Assembly (NCBI RefSeq): GCF_000296695.1
Contig: NZ_BAFK01000011.1
Span: 1 to 64,000, forward strand
Reading direction: 5' to 3'
Source of the DNA: Rheinheimera nanhaiensis E407-8
Lineage (GTDB): Bacteria; Pseudomonadota; Gammaproteobacteria; Enterobacterales; Alteromonadaceae
Length of the DNA: 64,000 bases
Shown here: positions 39,365-48,023 of the stretch, piece by piece
Layout of the letters: each line of letters starts with the position of its first letter
Numbering within the stretch: the first letter of the stretch is position 1
Translations under genes and position numbers: made by a program
Notes under the pieces: generated by a model
What the model was told of the DNA's origin: nothing
The model's database searches: none
The model's input: only the letters and a program-made list of their open reading frames with translations

Positions 39365-39403
39365 GTATATACATATTACGTATTAGTACGAAATGAGATT
39401 GAT

Positions 39404-40462
39404 ATGGCCAGAACCGGTATCACCAAAGACGACGTAAAAGACGCCAGACAACGGCTCATAGACGCAGGTCACTCCGTGACGCTCGATTCGCTTCGCGTTG
39501 AATTGGGCAATACTGGCTCGCGTTCAACCATTCAACGCTGGCTACGGGAGCTGGAAGAGGATGACTCGACGCTGTTGCATGACGAACAGCTATTGACGGA
39601 TACCCTTCGGGCAACCGTCGTCCAATTAGCCCGAAGGTTGCAAGAAGAAGCGATGGCTCAGCTCGAGCAAACCAAAGCTGCTCATCAGGCCGCACAGGCC
39701 AATTGGCAGGAAATCTCTGATCGGCTGCGGACACAAGTTCAGGATCTGACTGAGCAGACCAAACGATTGCAGCATCAACTTTCAGAGACTGAACAAAAAA
39801 ATACGCAACTACTCACTTCTCACCAGCAAGACACGCTGAAAATCACGGCCTTAACCGGCGATAATGCGCATCTTAAAAGCTTACTCAGCACGAAAGAGCA
39901 GCACATTGCTTCGTTGGAAGAAAAGCATCAACATGCCAGGAAAGCGTTAGAGCACTATCGTGATTCAGTACAGACGCAACGCGAACAAGAACTCCAGCGG
40001 CATGAACATCAGATCCAACAATTACAGGCTGAACTGAGAATAAGTCAACAAACTATCAGTGTGAAACAGCAAGAATGCACTTCCCAGAAAGAGCAGACGC
40101 TACAGTTATCCGCAGAGCTTCACCAAGCCCGGCAGTCTGTCAAAATAGTTGAGCAACAGTTAGCTATGTTGCAGGACAACCGTCAACAGGTCGAGCAGCA
40201 ACTTTACCGCAAAGACGTAGAGCTTGCGACGCTGCAAAAGGAGTTAGGCCAACTCCAAGAACAATGCGCTGCGGCGTTGGCTCAGGTGGCGGGTTTGCAG
40301 CAAAAAGAACAAGCCTGGCTGCAGGAAAGAGCCGCGTTATCCGCTTCGCTCAGTACCCAGCAGCAACTCTGGCAGACATTCTCTACCATCAACGCCATGT
40401 CGACGCCGACCCAATATATCAAAGGCGAAGACGTGATTGTGGTCGATGCTGATCTTGACTAA
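39404..40462 (+). CDS. tnpT: Cointegrate resolution accessory protein TnpT (KfrA-like)
   Basis: 352 residues. A KfrA-type N-terminal DNA-binding domain (about 1-60, with GITKDDVKDARQRLIDAG and GSRSTIQRWLREL) is followed by a long Gln/Glu-rich coiled coil (about 65-330). In Tn4651-like transposons TnpT binds beside the core site and stimulates TnpS. It is divergent from tnpS and oriented toward the cargo. Without tnpS next door it would be called a KfrA plasmid protein; context favours TnpT. Confidence 0.85.
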   Translation: MARTGITKDDVKDARQRLIDAGHSVTLDSLRVELGNTGSRSTIQRWLRELEEDDSTLLHDEQLLTDTLRATVVQLARRLQEEAMAQLEQTKAAHQAAQANWQEISDRLRTQVQDLTEQTKRLQHQLSETEQKNTQLLTSHQQDTLKITALTGDNAHLKSLLSTKEQHIASLEEKHQHARKALEHYRDSVQTQREQELQRHEHQIQQLQAELRISQQTISVKQQECTSQKEQTLQLSAELHQARQSVKIVEQQLAMLQDNRQQVEQQLYRKDVELATLQKELGQLQEQCAAALAQVAGLQQKEQAWLQERAALSASLSTQQQLWQTFSTINAMSTPTQYIKGEDVIVVDADLD

Positions 40463-40502
40463 TCCCCCCAATCAATCCGGATCAACCAGAGGCGTTGCCC
40501 CC

Positions 40503-40559
40503 GGTTGCTACATTGAACTGAACCTGCTCCCATCTCATATTCAGTTCAATGTAGCAACC
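40503..40559. repeat. 20-bp perfect inverted repeat between transposition module and cargo
   Basis: GGTTGCTACATTGAACTGAA (40503-40522), 17-base loop, and its exact complement at 40540-40559. It lies between convergent tnpT and sod. No T-run follows on either strand, so it is not a standard terminator, though it would form a very stable hairpin. A small palindrome ACACT-GGC-AGTGT follows at 40566. Confidence 0.85.
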
Positions 40560-40583
40560 TGGTTAACACTGGCAGTGTGTTGT

Positions 40584-41342
40584 TTAAACTGAATTTGCCA
40601 TAGGTCGTTGCAAACGCTGGGCGACTTTGTCCCAGTTTATATTGAGAAAAAATGCATCAATATATTTACTTGCAGCAGCGCCAAAATCCATATGGTAGGA
40701 GTGTTCATACATATCCATGACCAGCAATGGTATGGTTCCCACCGGATAATGCGCGTGATCACCCATCCAATAATTTTCCAGCTTGTTGAAATGGGTGTTG
40801 TACGCTAAAACAACCCAGCCGGCCCCCCCAGCTAAACCCTGGGCAATCTTTCTAAATTCGGTTTCCCAGCGATCAAAGGTGCCGAATTGTTTGGCAATTG
40901 CAGAGCGTAGTTCGCCATCCGCTTGGCCATTTCCACCCAAATTATCAAAGTATAACTCGTGCAAAATGACTGAGCCTGTACGGATCAAGTGCTCCCGCTT
41001 GAGATCATTGTAGAGAAACGCCGGCGTGTCGGTGTTTGCAAGTGCCTGGCTCAATTTATCATTCACTGCATTTAGGGTTTTCACCGATCCGCTGTAATTA
41101 TTCGCCCAATGTGATTCTATCAAATTGGCAGACAGGCCTTTTAATTTGCCCGCATCAAAAGGCAGCGGTTTGGGCTTAATTTCTGGGTTCATCCAATTTT
41201 CTCCTACACTCGTGTTAGCTGTTTTAACGATTGCGTCGGCATTTACAGGTGAGCTCAATAGTAAGCTCCCGGCCGCGGCAGCACTGGCAATCAGGAAATC
41301 ACGTCTGTTTTGATCAAGGTCATTCACTGGTTTTTTCTCCAT
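40584..41342 (-). CDS. chrC: Tat-exported Fe/Mn superoxide dismutase (ChrC-like)
   Basis: 252 residues. The N-terminus has a twin-arginine signal (NRRDFLIASAAAAGSLLL, about 12-29), so export to the periplasm is predicted. The SOD domain keeps all four metal ligands: His in ESHWANNY, His in VILHELYFDN, and Asp/His in MDMYEHSYHMD. Third gene of chrB-chrA-sod. ChrC of chromate resistance transposons is such a superoxide dismutase and removes superoxide formed during chromate reduction. The Tat signal is the unusual part. Confidence 0.85.
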   Translation of the reverse strand: MEKKPVNDLDQNRRDFLIASAAAAGSLLLSSPVNADAIVKTANTSVGENWMNPEIKPKPLPFDAGKLKGLSANLIESHWANNYSGSVKTLNAVNDKLSQALANTDTPAFLYNDLKREHLIRTGSVILHELYFDNLGGNGQADGELRSAIAKQFGTFDRWETEFRKIAQGLAGGAGWVVLAYNTHFNKLENYWMGDHAHYPVGTIPLLVMDMYEHSYHMDFGAAASKYIDAFFLNINWDKVAQRLQRPMANSV

Positions 41343-41381
41343 TTAAATGGTTAGTCAACATTAAGTAGATTGACACCCGGT

Positions 41382-42749
41382 TTAAGCAAGCCCCGACAAT
41401 GTAAGCGCAAGCCCGACGAGTGCACAGGCGCTGATAACTTTCATTACATTCATGTTGTAACGAAATAATGCGATGCCCGCTGCGACAGCAATGACGGCAG
41501 ATATCCATTCAAACTGCCCATCAAACCCTTCTGGCCACAAAATGTGGTAACCAAAAAATAGAGCCAGATTTAAAATAACGCCTACCACCGCTGCAGTGAT
41601 CGCCGTCAATGGCGCGGTGAAATTCAGATCATTGTGTGTCGTTTCAATAAAGGGCGCGCCGGCGAAGATAAAAATGAAGGCCGGTAAGAACGTAAACCAC
41701 GTGACAATAGTCGCGGCAACGGCGCCGGCGACAAAAATCATGTCGGGGCCAAATACGGCATTGGCATATCCTCCGACAAAACCAACGAACGCCACGACCA
41801 TAATAAGCGGCCCCGGCGTGGTTTCACCCAGAGCGAGTCCATCAATCATTTGTGTCGGGGTGAGCCAGCCATACTGACCGACTGCTCCCTGATAGACGTA
41901 GGGCAATACCGCATAGGCTCCGCCAAAAGTGACCAAGGCGGCTTTGGTAAAGAACCATGCCATTTGCGTAAAGGTGTGTTCCCAGCCCCAAACTGCCCAA
42001 AGCGCAAGCATAGGCATTACCCACAGGACGATACCGGCAATCAAAATCATACTGAAACGCGACCAGCGGAAAATGGCGTGTTTGGGTGTGGGGGTATTAT
42101 CGTCGAGTAACGCCGTTCCGAACGATTTCCCTGAGTCGCCATGCCCGCCGTTACTGTTAAAATAGTCAGGTAAATACCGGCCGCCCAGATAACCGGTGAG
42201 CGCTGCCGCAATAACGATATAAGGAAAAGGCACGCTAAGTGCGAATATCGCTACAAATGCTGCAGCGGCAATCACCCACATCATGTTATTTTTCAATGCT
42301 CGGGAGCCGATCCGGTGTGTGGCATGCACAACTATGGCCGTTACAGCCGGTTTGATACCATAAAACAAACCGGCTACCCAACTCACATCACCATAGGCAA
42401 GATACACCCACGAAAGCGCGATCAGAATGAAGAGAGACGGTAATACAAACAGTACACCCGCCACAATCCCCCCCCAGGTGCGGTGCATTAGCCAACCAAT
42501 GTACGTGGCGAGTTGTTGCGCTTCAGGGCCCGGCAATACCATGCAGTAATTGAGCGCATGCAGAAATCGTTTTTCACTGATCCAACGTCTGCGCTCTACC
42601 AACTCCTGATGCATGATAGCAATTTGGCCTGCCGGGCCGCCAAAACTTATAAAGCCGAGTTTTAGCCAGAACAGAAAAGCCTGCCAAAAACTGACAGGGG
42701 CAGGCGTTTGAACTTGTTGATGGGACGTTAATTCTGTAATGTTGCTCAT
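41382..42749 (-). CDS. chrA: Chromate efflux transporter ChrA
   Basis: 455 residues, the long-chain type with two homologous CHR domains. The N-terminal half starts FWLKLGFISFGGPAGQIAIMH and includes LPGPEAQQLATYIGW; the second half repeats the pattern in FFTKAALVTFGGAYAVLPYV and GLALGETTPGPLIMVVAFVGFVGG. Around ten membrane helices. It expels chromate from the cytoplasm. Overlaps chrB by 4 bp. Confidence 0.95.
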   Translation of the reverse strand: MSNITELTSHQQVQTPAPVSFWQAFLFWLKLGFISFGGPAGQIAIMHQELVERRRWISEKRFLHALNYCMVLPGPEAQQLATYIGWLMHRTWGGIVAGVLFVLPSLFILIALSWVYLAYGDVSWVAGLFYGIKPAVTAIVVHATHRIGSRALKNNMMWVIAAAAFVAIFALSVPFPYIVIAAALTGYLGGRYLPDYFNSNGGHGDSGKSFGTALLDDNTPTPKHAIFRWSRFSMILIAGIVLWVMPMLALWAVWGWEHTFTQMAWFFTKAALVTFGGAYAVLPYVYQGAVGQYGWLTPTQMIDGLALGETTPGPLIMVVAFVGFVGGYANAVFGPDMIFVAGAVAATIVTWFTFLPAFIFIFAGAPFIETTHNDLNFTAPLTAITAAVVGVILNLALFFGYHILWPEGFDGQFEWISAVIAVAAGIALFRYNMNVMKVISACALVGLALTLSGLA

Positions 42750-43678
42750 GGTGTCTCCTTTTCACTAAAAGCAGCAAATAGCGCGTCGAAAACACTATTG
42801 GCACTTGAGATGAGTTGATCATCGTCACTAATGCTGTTTCGCAATCCCCACAAGATCTGCTCCAGTCCACTTGCTTCACTTGGCTGGGCACCACCTACGT
42901 CCAGAAAATGTACCAAGGCTCCCAAACGATCCAAGCCAGGATTATTTAAACCAAAACTTTCAAGCAGGACTTCAAAAGTGACTTTTCCGTTGATATGAGT
43001 AAAACTGGCCCCATCGAAATCAAATCCCAAGGCATCTGCGGGGCAATCTTCCGGTGCAACCAGCCAAATAAAGCGGGCATCGCTATCGATAAAACGTTGG
43101 ATCAACCACGCGCTGGCCAGGCGATCTACCCATGGTCTCTGACGGGTTGCCCATAAGCGGCTGCGATACAGATTGATCTCCAACTGTGTGATCTGCCCTG
43201 TACGTTCATGAGGTTCGTTGGGTGATAACTGGCGGTTGAGTTGGAGCTCGAGATCTTGTATCGCTTGCTGCGCTTGCGCTTGCGCTTCGCCGGGAAAGAA
43301 ATCAATTGCTGCGATAGCCGTGAAGTTTTTACGCAGTTTGCGCAGCTGCCGTGTCGCTTCTTGTAACGAGCTGACTGACAATTCTTTTATCGGCTGTAGT
43401 TCCAGCAAAAGGAGGGCATAGGCTTCGCTACGGTTAAACATGCCACTAAACTGTCCTGCATCTTCCGTGTCAAACAAGAGTACATAAGCAGAGCCTTTAC
43501 TTATTTCGATTTCTTGTGCCAAACCATCAAATAATTGCTGGTGCTTTTGCCGTTGGGGAAGTAGATAAACACCATCGCGTAATACTGCCGCACCCGCAGA
43601 TTTAAGGGTTCGCCACACCCGCATCCGCGCTGTCGCGTTTAAGGTAGGTAGTGATAAAATAAGTAGTATCCACTTCAT
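42746..43678 (-). CDS. chrB: Chromate resistance protein ChrB
   Basis: 310 residues, matching ChrB in size. The N-terminal domain includes MRVWRTLKSAGAAVLRDGVYLLP and the C-terminal domain WATRQRPWVDRLASAWLIQRFID, with a Cys-containing APEDCPADALGFDFDGA. ChrB is the chromate-responsive regulator of chr operons. First gene of chrB-chrA-sod; start overlaps nothing and precedes chrA by a 4-bp stop/start overlap. Confidence 0.9.
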   Translation of the reverse strand: MKWILLILSLPTLNATARMRVWRTLKSAGAAVLRDGVYLLPQRQKHQQLFDGLAQEIEISKGSAYVLLFDTEDAGQFSGMFNRSEAYALLLLELQPIKELSVSSLQEATRQLRKLRKNFTAIAAIDFFPGEAQAQAQQAIQDLELQLNRQLSPNEPHERTGQITQLEINLYRSRLWATRQRPWVDRLASAWLIQRFIDSDARFIWLVAPEDCPADALGFDFDGASFTHINGKVTFEVLLESFGLNNPGLDRLGALVHFLDVGGAQPSEASGLEQILWGLRNSISDDDQLISSANSVFDALFAAFSEKETP

Positions 43679-43703
43679 ATTATGTAGAGCTGTTTACAGA
43701 AAT

Positions 43704-43877
43704 ATGATTGAAGTCTATGACAATTACCTGAAGATGTACAGGAAAAGGCCAAAACTGTATGGTAAGTTTAACGGCTGGCTTGATCTTGAGAATGCTGCTG
43801 AGTTCCGGGCAAGGAGGTGGGGAAAGTGTTGCAGTATTCTCACCGGGGAAACCTGCAGCTTGAATATTGTTAAGTAA
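43704..43877 (+). CDS. Small hypothetical ORF, possible gene fragment
   Basis: 57 residues from ATG 43704 (MIEVYDNYLKMYRKRPKLYG...WGKCCSILTGETCSLNIVK), basic with a short Cys-rich stretch. No ribosome site is obvious and I do not recognise it. It lies between chrB and the immunity gene, on the opposite strand to both. Could be a non-coding frame. Confidence 0.2.
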   Translation: MIEVYDNYLKMYRKRPKLYGKFNGWLDLENAAEFRARRWGKCCSILTGETCSLNIVK

Positions 43878-43907
43878 TGAACACGCGGCAGTTATTCCAT
43901 CAATACA

Positions 43908-44465
43908 TCACAACACTAAAAACTGCTCAACCAAATTGGTGTTAAAATTTACCCCACACGCTGGTAGCTGAGTCACCGCTATCTTCAGGCGGTCATCACA
44001 AAAAAGCGTTTTACATCCTTCCAATGCAGATTTAAAAATGAACTTATCAGCCAGCTTGCGCTCATCAAAAACCAGTTTCTCTAACTCAGCCTCATGAGTA
44101 ACACACTCAGCCAAAGACTCTGCGCCTAACGCCAAACAATTAAATAGCAACCAATCTTTATCTTTTAAATCAATAGGTAAAAACTCACCATGAGCAGATA
44201 ACTCTGAGGATAACGACTTATAAGCCAATGGACTCAACAGCAAGAAACTCCCCCAAAGCGAAACATCACTGGGTTCAGTTTTACTCTTGTATTTTTTATT
44301 GAAACCACAGCTGGGCTTCACCCATCTGTCCGCAATGCTCACATTGGAGTTTGACAGCCGTCTCACCAACTTGAAGTCTTTATCGCCAAGCATGTCGGCC
44401 ATGCTCAGCACATCAAAATCGATAATCTCGTGCGTGTTTTTAGGCGCTTCAATTCGGAATATCAT
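43908..44465 (-). CDS. Imm11-type (DUF1629) immunity protein, copy 1
   Basis: 185 residues with GGAGGT ahead of the ATG. DFDVLSMADMLGDKDFKLVRR, DVSLWGSFLLLSPLAYKSL and FIFKSALEGCKTLFCDD parallel the same blocks in the next gene upstream, so these are paralogues. The pattern is that of the Imm11/MXAN_0049-type immunity family, soluble and cytoplasmic. It lies downstream of the AHH nuclease and copy 2 on the same strand and may be co-transcribed across a 136-bp gap. Confidence 0.7.
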   Translation of the reverse strand: MIFRIEAPKNTHEIIDFDVLSMADMLGDKDFKLVRRLSNSNVSIADRWVKPSCGFNKKYKSKTEPSDVSLWGSFLLLSPLAYKSLSSELSAHGEFLPIDLKDKDWLLFNCLALGAESLAECVTHEAELEKLVFDERKLADKFIFKSALEGCKTLFCDDRLKIAVTQLPACGVNFNTNLVEQFLVL

Positions 44466-44601
44466 GAACTACCTCCGGGCGTCGCACTATCCACTGAAAA
44501 AACACCATGCCTTAATTGAACCCGCAGGCCAGATAATCCAGCTTATCTGTGACCATAGACGTGTTGTCTTTTATGTCGCCGGGCTTTGTTGACGGTTATC
44601 G

Positions 44602-45195
44602 CTAGAAAATGCCGGCCAGATCCTCAACAAACGCTACACCAGTAAAGTTGTGCTTTTCATAGGCGGCTTTAAAGCAATCCGTTACGAAAAGGCCATGAGT
44701 ACCATACATCTCTGATTTAAAAACAGTCTTGCCTGCCAATGATGACGGCTCAAATGCCAATGTCTCAACCCCACACTCAAACCCGTCTTCATAGTGACGT
44801 ACAGTTTTCGAGATATCTTCTTTTACAAACTGCATCGGCACAAAAATATACATCTGCATATAGCCAACCTGCAGGGCTAAAAACTCTCCGGCATCACCCA
44901 GTATGGCTTTAAACGCGTTATAAGCCTCTTCCGATAACAGCAAGTATGAACCCCAGAAGGACACATCCGGTACTGGCAGTCCTTGCTTGTATTCCGAAGC
45001 CAGCTCACACCTGCTCGGTGTCCATTTTTCCAGTAAACTTTCGTTGGTTCTGGGTTGGCGCCTTACTAACGATAAATCGTCATCACCAAGGATGTCAGCG
45101 AACTGAAACAAATCCAAATCCGGGACTTCATAAGCGTTTTCGATGGGCTTTAGCCGATATACTGTTGTTGTCTTTACCATTAATTCATTTTCCAT
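44602..45195 (-). CDS. Imm11-type immunity protein, copy 2, coupled to nuclease
   Basis: 197 residues. DLDLFQFADILGDDDLSLVRR, DVSFWGSYLLLSEEAYNAF and TVFKSEMYGTHGLFVTD mark the family. The ATG at 45195 overlaps the nuclease stop (ATGA), with AGAGGAAA as ribosome site, so this is the direct immunity partner by position. A second ATG five codons in is possible. Confidence 0.75.
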   Translation of the reverse strand: MENELMVKTTTVYRLKPIENAYEVPDLDLFQFADILGDDDLSLVRRQPRTNESLLEKWTPSRCELASEYKQGLPVPDVSFWGSYLLLSEEAYNAFKAILGDAGEFLALQVGYMQMYIFVPMQFVKEDISKTVRHYEDGFECGVETLAFEPSSLAGKTVFKSEMYGTHGLFVTDCFKAAYEKHNFTGVAFVEDLAGIF

Positions 45196-45914
45196 CAGCC
45201 GGCTTTCCTCTGAAGAATATCAGCCGGGTGAGTACCTGAGCGAAGTTCACGTTTTACGGTTTGTAACCGTGACAAGAATACACGCTCAGGCAGATTATCG
45301 TTTGAAAACTTTGACGCAATCCAAGTTTCATAATTGTAGGTATGAATTGGCCTGTGTGCCGGTGATTCAGGCGTGGCCCAGTCATCAGCAGTATTCTTCG
45401 CAAAATTACGCAGCCAGATACCATTTAACGGGTCATTAATACCGATCCCAAATGCATGCAGATTCAGGCGACTTCTGATAATCAACTCTTTGCGATGTTT
45501 ACCTGAGCCCGGGATGATATGGTGAGCCTCATGGATTGGTGTTGGTTTCGGCTCACCTACGGCAAGTAAGTTTCTGGCCAACATCTTTGTTGGATGATGG
45601 TTTTCGGTTGCCAGTTCACGGATAGTCTTCGACTCGCTAGATTTGCGATAAGCCGTGAGATTTTCCTGGTACATAATGTGCGCAGCAATTTTTCGGCGCT
45701 CCAAACGCAAGTGTTGCCAGTCTTTATCACGCTTAGCTATGCGCTCAGCTTTTTGCTTTGCTGTCTCGTTAACTGGAGCCTGGCTGTTTCTGCCGTTATG
45801 AAATTCACTGGCTTTAAGCTCGTATTGATAAATAATCATATCAAGCGGGGATGGATTCAGTGGTCTTTCCGGTTTTGGAAAGCTGAAGTATTGGATAGGC
45901 GTGTTCGTTTTCAT
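45195..45914 (-). CDS. AHH-domain HNH-type nuclease toxin
   Basis: 239 residues from ATG 45914 (TTG 45944 also in frame). The C-terminal part contains HEAHHIIPGSGKHRKEL, RSRLNLHAFGIGINDPLNGIWL and AHRPIHTYNYE, the AHH variant of the HNH/treble-clef nuclease fold with the catalytic His pair. The N-terminal 90 residues are charged and helical, with no signal, PAAR, Rhs or other delivery domain. AHH domains are usually tips of polymorphic toxins; here it stands alone with an overlapping immunity gene, so it may behave as a toxin/immunity addiction module on the transposon. Confidence 0.78.
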   Translation of the reverse strand: MKTNTPIQYFSFPKPERPLNPSPLDMIIYQYELKASEFHNGRNSQAPVNETAKQKAERIAKRDKDWQHLRLERRKIAAHIMYQENLTAYRKSSESKTIRELATENHHPTKMLARNLLAVGEPKPTPIHEAHHIIPGSGKHRKELIIRSRLNLHAFGIGINDPLNGIWLRNFAKNTADDWATPESPAHRPIHTYNYETWIASKFSNDNLPERVFLSRLQTVKRELRSGTHPADILQRKAG

Positions 45915-46093
45915 CCTGACGTTCTCTCCCTCATATACCAGCAATTGCCGGTATTCTAATTTTAGACGGCTGCCATATCAATCATTTGTAAATTTATTCT
46001 TTACGTATATTTCACTTATTTCGGCAAGTCATGGATAATAGGCACTTTCCAGTGCTGCCGGCTGGCAGGTTTTGAATAAACGGACGATTGGTG

Positions 46094-46669
46094 ATGGACG
46101 ATGTAATAACCGATACACAGTGTTATGTAGTGGCCACCAACGTCAGAAAGTTTGCCATGCTGCAGGAATCAGCGTTAGAGCTGATTATGCAAATTGATGA
46201 ACCGGTCGGTCTGTATGGCAAGCCCTTGGCAGACAACTGGGCTCCGCCTGAGGTGACGTGGTTTTATAACCCGACTGAACGGATCAGGCCGCTACCCGAC
46301 ATTGCCGCCTTCGGTTCAACAGCTTTCGCTGCGTCAGCTGATACTTGCGAAAAGCTGCGGCCGTATATAAACGAGTACGTAGAGCTCCTGCCTATTCATG
46401 TGGATGGTTGGCGCTGGTACATCATTCATGTCCTGGCCCGGGAGGACGTATATAATGAACACGCGTCGAAGAGATTTATCCGGCGCGATGGCACGCCGAG
46501 CAGAATGTTTGAAAAATTAGTATTGGATGGCCACCGGGCAAAAGATGGCGTGTTATTCCGCGTTGAAGGCCTTGGCCTGGGAATTTTCTCGACCGATAAA
46601 CCAAGTTCATTCAAAGATATCATTGAGCAGTTTAAGCTTACAGGTCTGAAGTTCCAGGAGCTGGAATAA
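46094..46669 (+). CDS. Imm11-type immunity protein, copy 3 (divergent)
   Basis: 191 residues from ATG 46094; TTG 46088 and GTG 46091 are also in frame. Segments PLPDIAAFGSTAFAASADTCEKL, LLPIHVDGWRWYIIHVL and LVLDGHRAKDGVLFRVEGLGLGIFSTD fit the Imm11/DUF1629 pattern, but it is diverged from copies 1 and 2. It is transcribed away from the nuclease. Probably an orphan immunity gene. Confidence 0.6.
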   Translation: MDDVITDTQCYVVATNVRKFAMLQESALELIMQIDEPVGLYGKPLADNWAPPEVTWFYNPTERIRPLPDIAAFGSTAFAASADTCEKLRPYINEYVELLPIHVDGWRWYIIHVLAREDVYNEHASKRFIRRDGTPSRMFEKLVLDGHRAKDGVLFRVEGLGLGIFSTDKPSSFKDIIEQFKLTGLKFQELE

Positions 46670-46720
46670 CCCTGAGTCATCAGGTGACTTATACATGGTC
46701 GCTAATATGTCAGTGAATTT

Positions 46721-46738
46721 ATTTCGGCATGCCGAAAT
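46721..46738. repeat. 18-bp perfect palindrome
   Basis: ATTTCGGCATGCCGAAAT in the 400-bp gap between the third immunity gene and corA. Candidate operator; owner unknown. Confidence 0.5.
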
Positions 46739-46860
46739 TCGATTATGGCCTTAAAAGAAACACCCGTATATTTGATTTAAAATAGAAGTTGGCGTACCAT
46801 TCGCCGTGTAGATTAAGTACGTTCACATACAGCGTTGTTAGTAATCAGCGCTGCGGAAAG

Positions 46861-46883
46861 ACCGCCATACCAAGGCGGTTTTT
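46861..46883 (+). terminator. Rho-independent terminator
   Basis: ACCGCC, loop ATACCAA, GGCGGT followed by TTTTT. It is 190 bp after the third immunity gene. The rest of this 400-bp gap shows only the palindrome at 46721; no gene is visible. Confidence 0.8.
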
Positions 46884-47069
46884 TATTGTCACTGCTTTAT
46901 GAAAGTGGCTAAGTACTTTGCAGCCCTATCGTATGGGCTAAGCCGTTGCTCTGCAATTTGCCCGGTGATCCTATGACCTGTCTGGGCCCAGCCCCAAACT
47001 GTGTTGCTGTTAATACAAGCTAACAGTAATAGTACGCTGCTGAAATACTTTATTAAATCCTCTGTGGCG

Positions 47070-48023
47070 TTACAGCCAACCTTTACGTTTAAAGAACCAA
47101 TAAGGCGCGAAACCGGAAATTAGCATCAACCCCAGCGCCCAAGGATACCCCAGCAACCACTTCAGCTCAGGCATATAGTCAAAGTTCATGCCGTAGGCAC
47201 TGGCCACCAGTGTTGGTGGCAGAAATACGACGGCAGCAATAGAAAAGGTTTTAATGATTTGGTTTTGCTGAATGTTAATAAAGCCCTGGGTTGAATCCAT
47301 TAAGAAATTAATTTTGTCGAACAAAAAGGTGGTGTGCGACATCAGTGTTTCAACGTCGCGCATAATTTCGCGCAACGTTTCATCGTGTGCCGGCCGGCCT
47401 TTCAGGTTGCGCAGCAAAAAAGAAATATCGCGTTGAGTGTCCATTAGACAGAGGCGAATTTTACCGTTACTGTCTTCCAGTCGTGCCAGTTTGCTGATCG
47501 CCTGATAGAGTTCAGAGTCTTTTTCTTCCAGTACCAGATGGCTGACCTGTTCAAGCTGATGATGAATATCCTCCAGCGTATCGGCATGGTTCTCGACTTT
47601 TTGCTCCAGCATGGTCACCAGCAATTCTGCCGGATCAGCGCAACTGACCTGACCGCGACGGGCGCGCAGTCGTAGCAGGCGAAAGTCGGCGATATCGCCC
47701 TCACGGATGGTTATTAAACGCACGGGCTGTAAGATACAAGCCACCGTGACAGTGCTGTGGCGGCCTTCTTGAGGCGATAAAAACAATGAATGTACGTGGA
47801 TACCGGCCTGGTCAACAAAACAACGCGCAGAGGCTTCAATTTCCTCGACGTCATCTGACTCGGGCAGCTCAACGCTGAGCAAGGTGCTGAGTAACTCGCG
47901 CTCCTGCTCGGTGGGTTCGTGGGCGTCTATCCAGTGAGCTTTACGCACCTGTTCCAGCGTAGGGGGATCAGAACTGGCGGTCTCGCGGATAATGCTTTGT
48001 TCAATGCTAAATAACCGGATCAT
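47070..48023 (-). CDS. corA: CorA-family divalent cation transporter
   Basis: 317 residues from ATG 48023, with GGAGGT before it; E. coli CorA has 316. A cytoplasmic N-terminal domain, the long stalk helix and two C-terminal membrane helices with the selectivity motif YGMNF between them. Moves Mg2+ and also Co2+/Ni2+ inward. Overlaps apbE by 4 bp as the last gene of uppP-apbE-corA. It lies inside the transposon ends. Confidence 0.9.
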   Translation of the reverse strand: MIRLFSIEQSIIRETASSDPPTLEQVRKAHWIDAHEPTEQERELLSTLLSVELPESDDVEEIEASARCFVDQAGIHVHSLFLSPQEGRHSTVTVACILQPVRLITIREGDIADFRLLRLRARRGQVSCADPAELLVTMLEQKVENHADTLEDIHHQLEQVSHLVLEEKDSELYQAISKLARLEDSNGKIRLCLMDTQRDISFLLRNLKGRPAHDETLREIMRDVETLMSHTTFLFDKINFLMDSTQGFINIQQNQIIKTFSIAAVVFLPPTLVASAYGMNFDYMPELKWLLGYPWALGLMLISGFAPYWFFKRKGWL

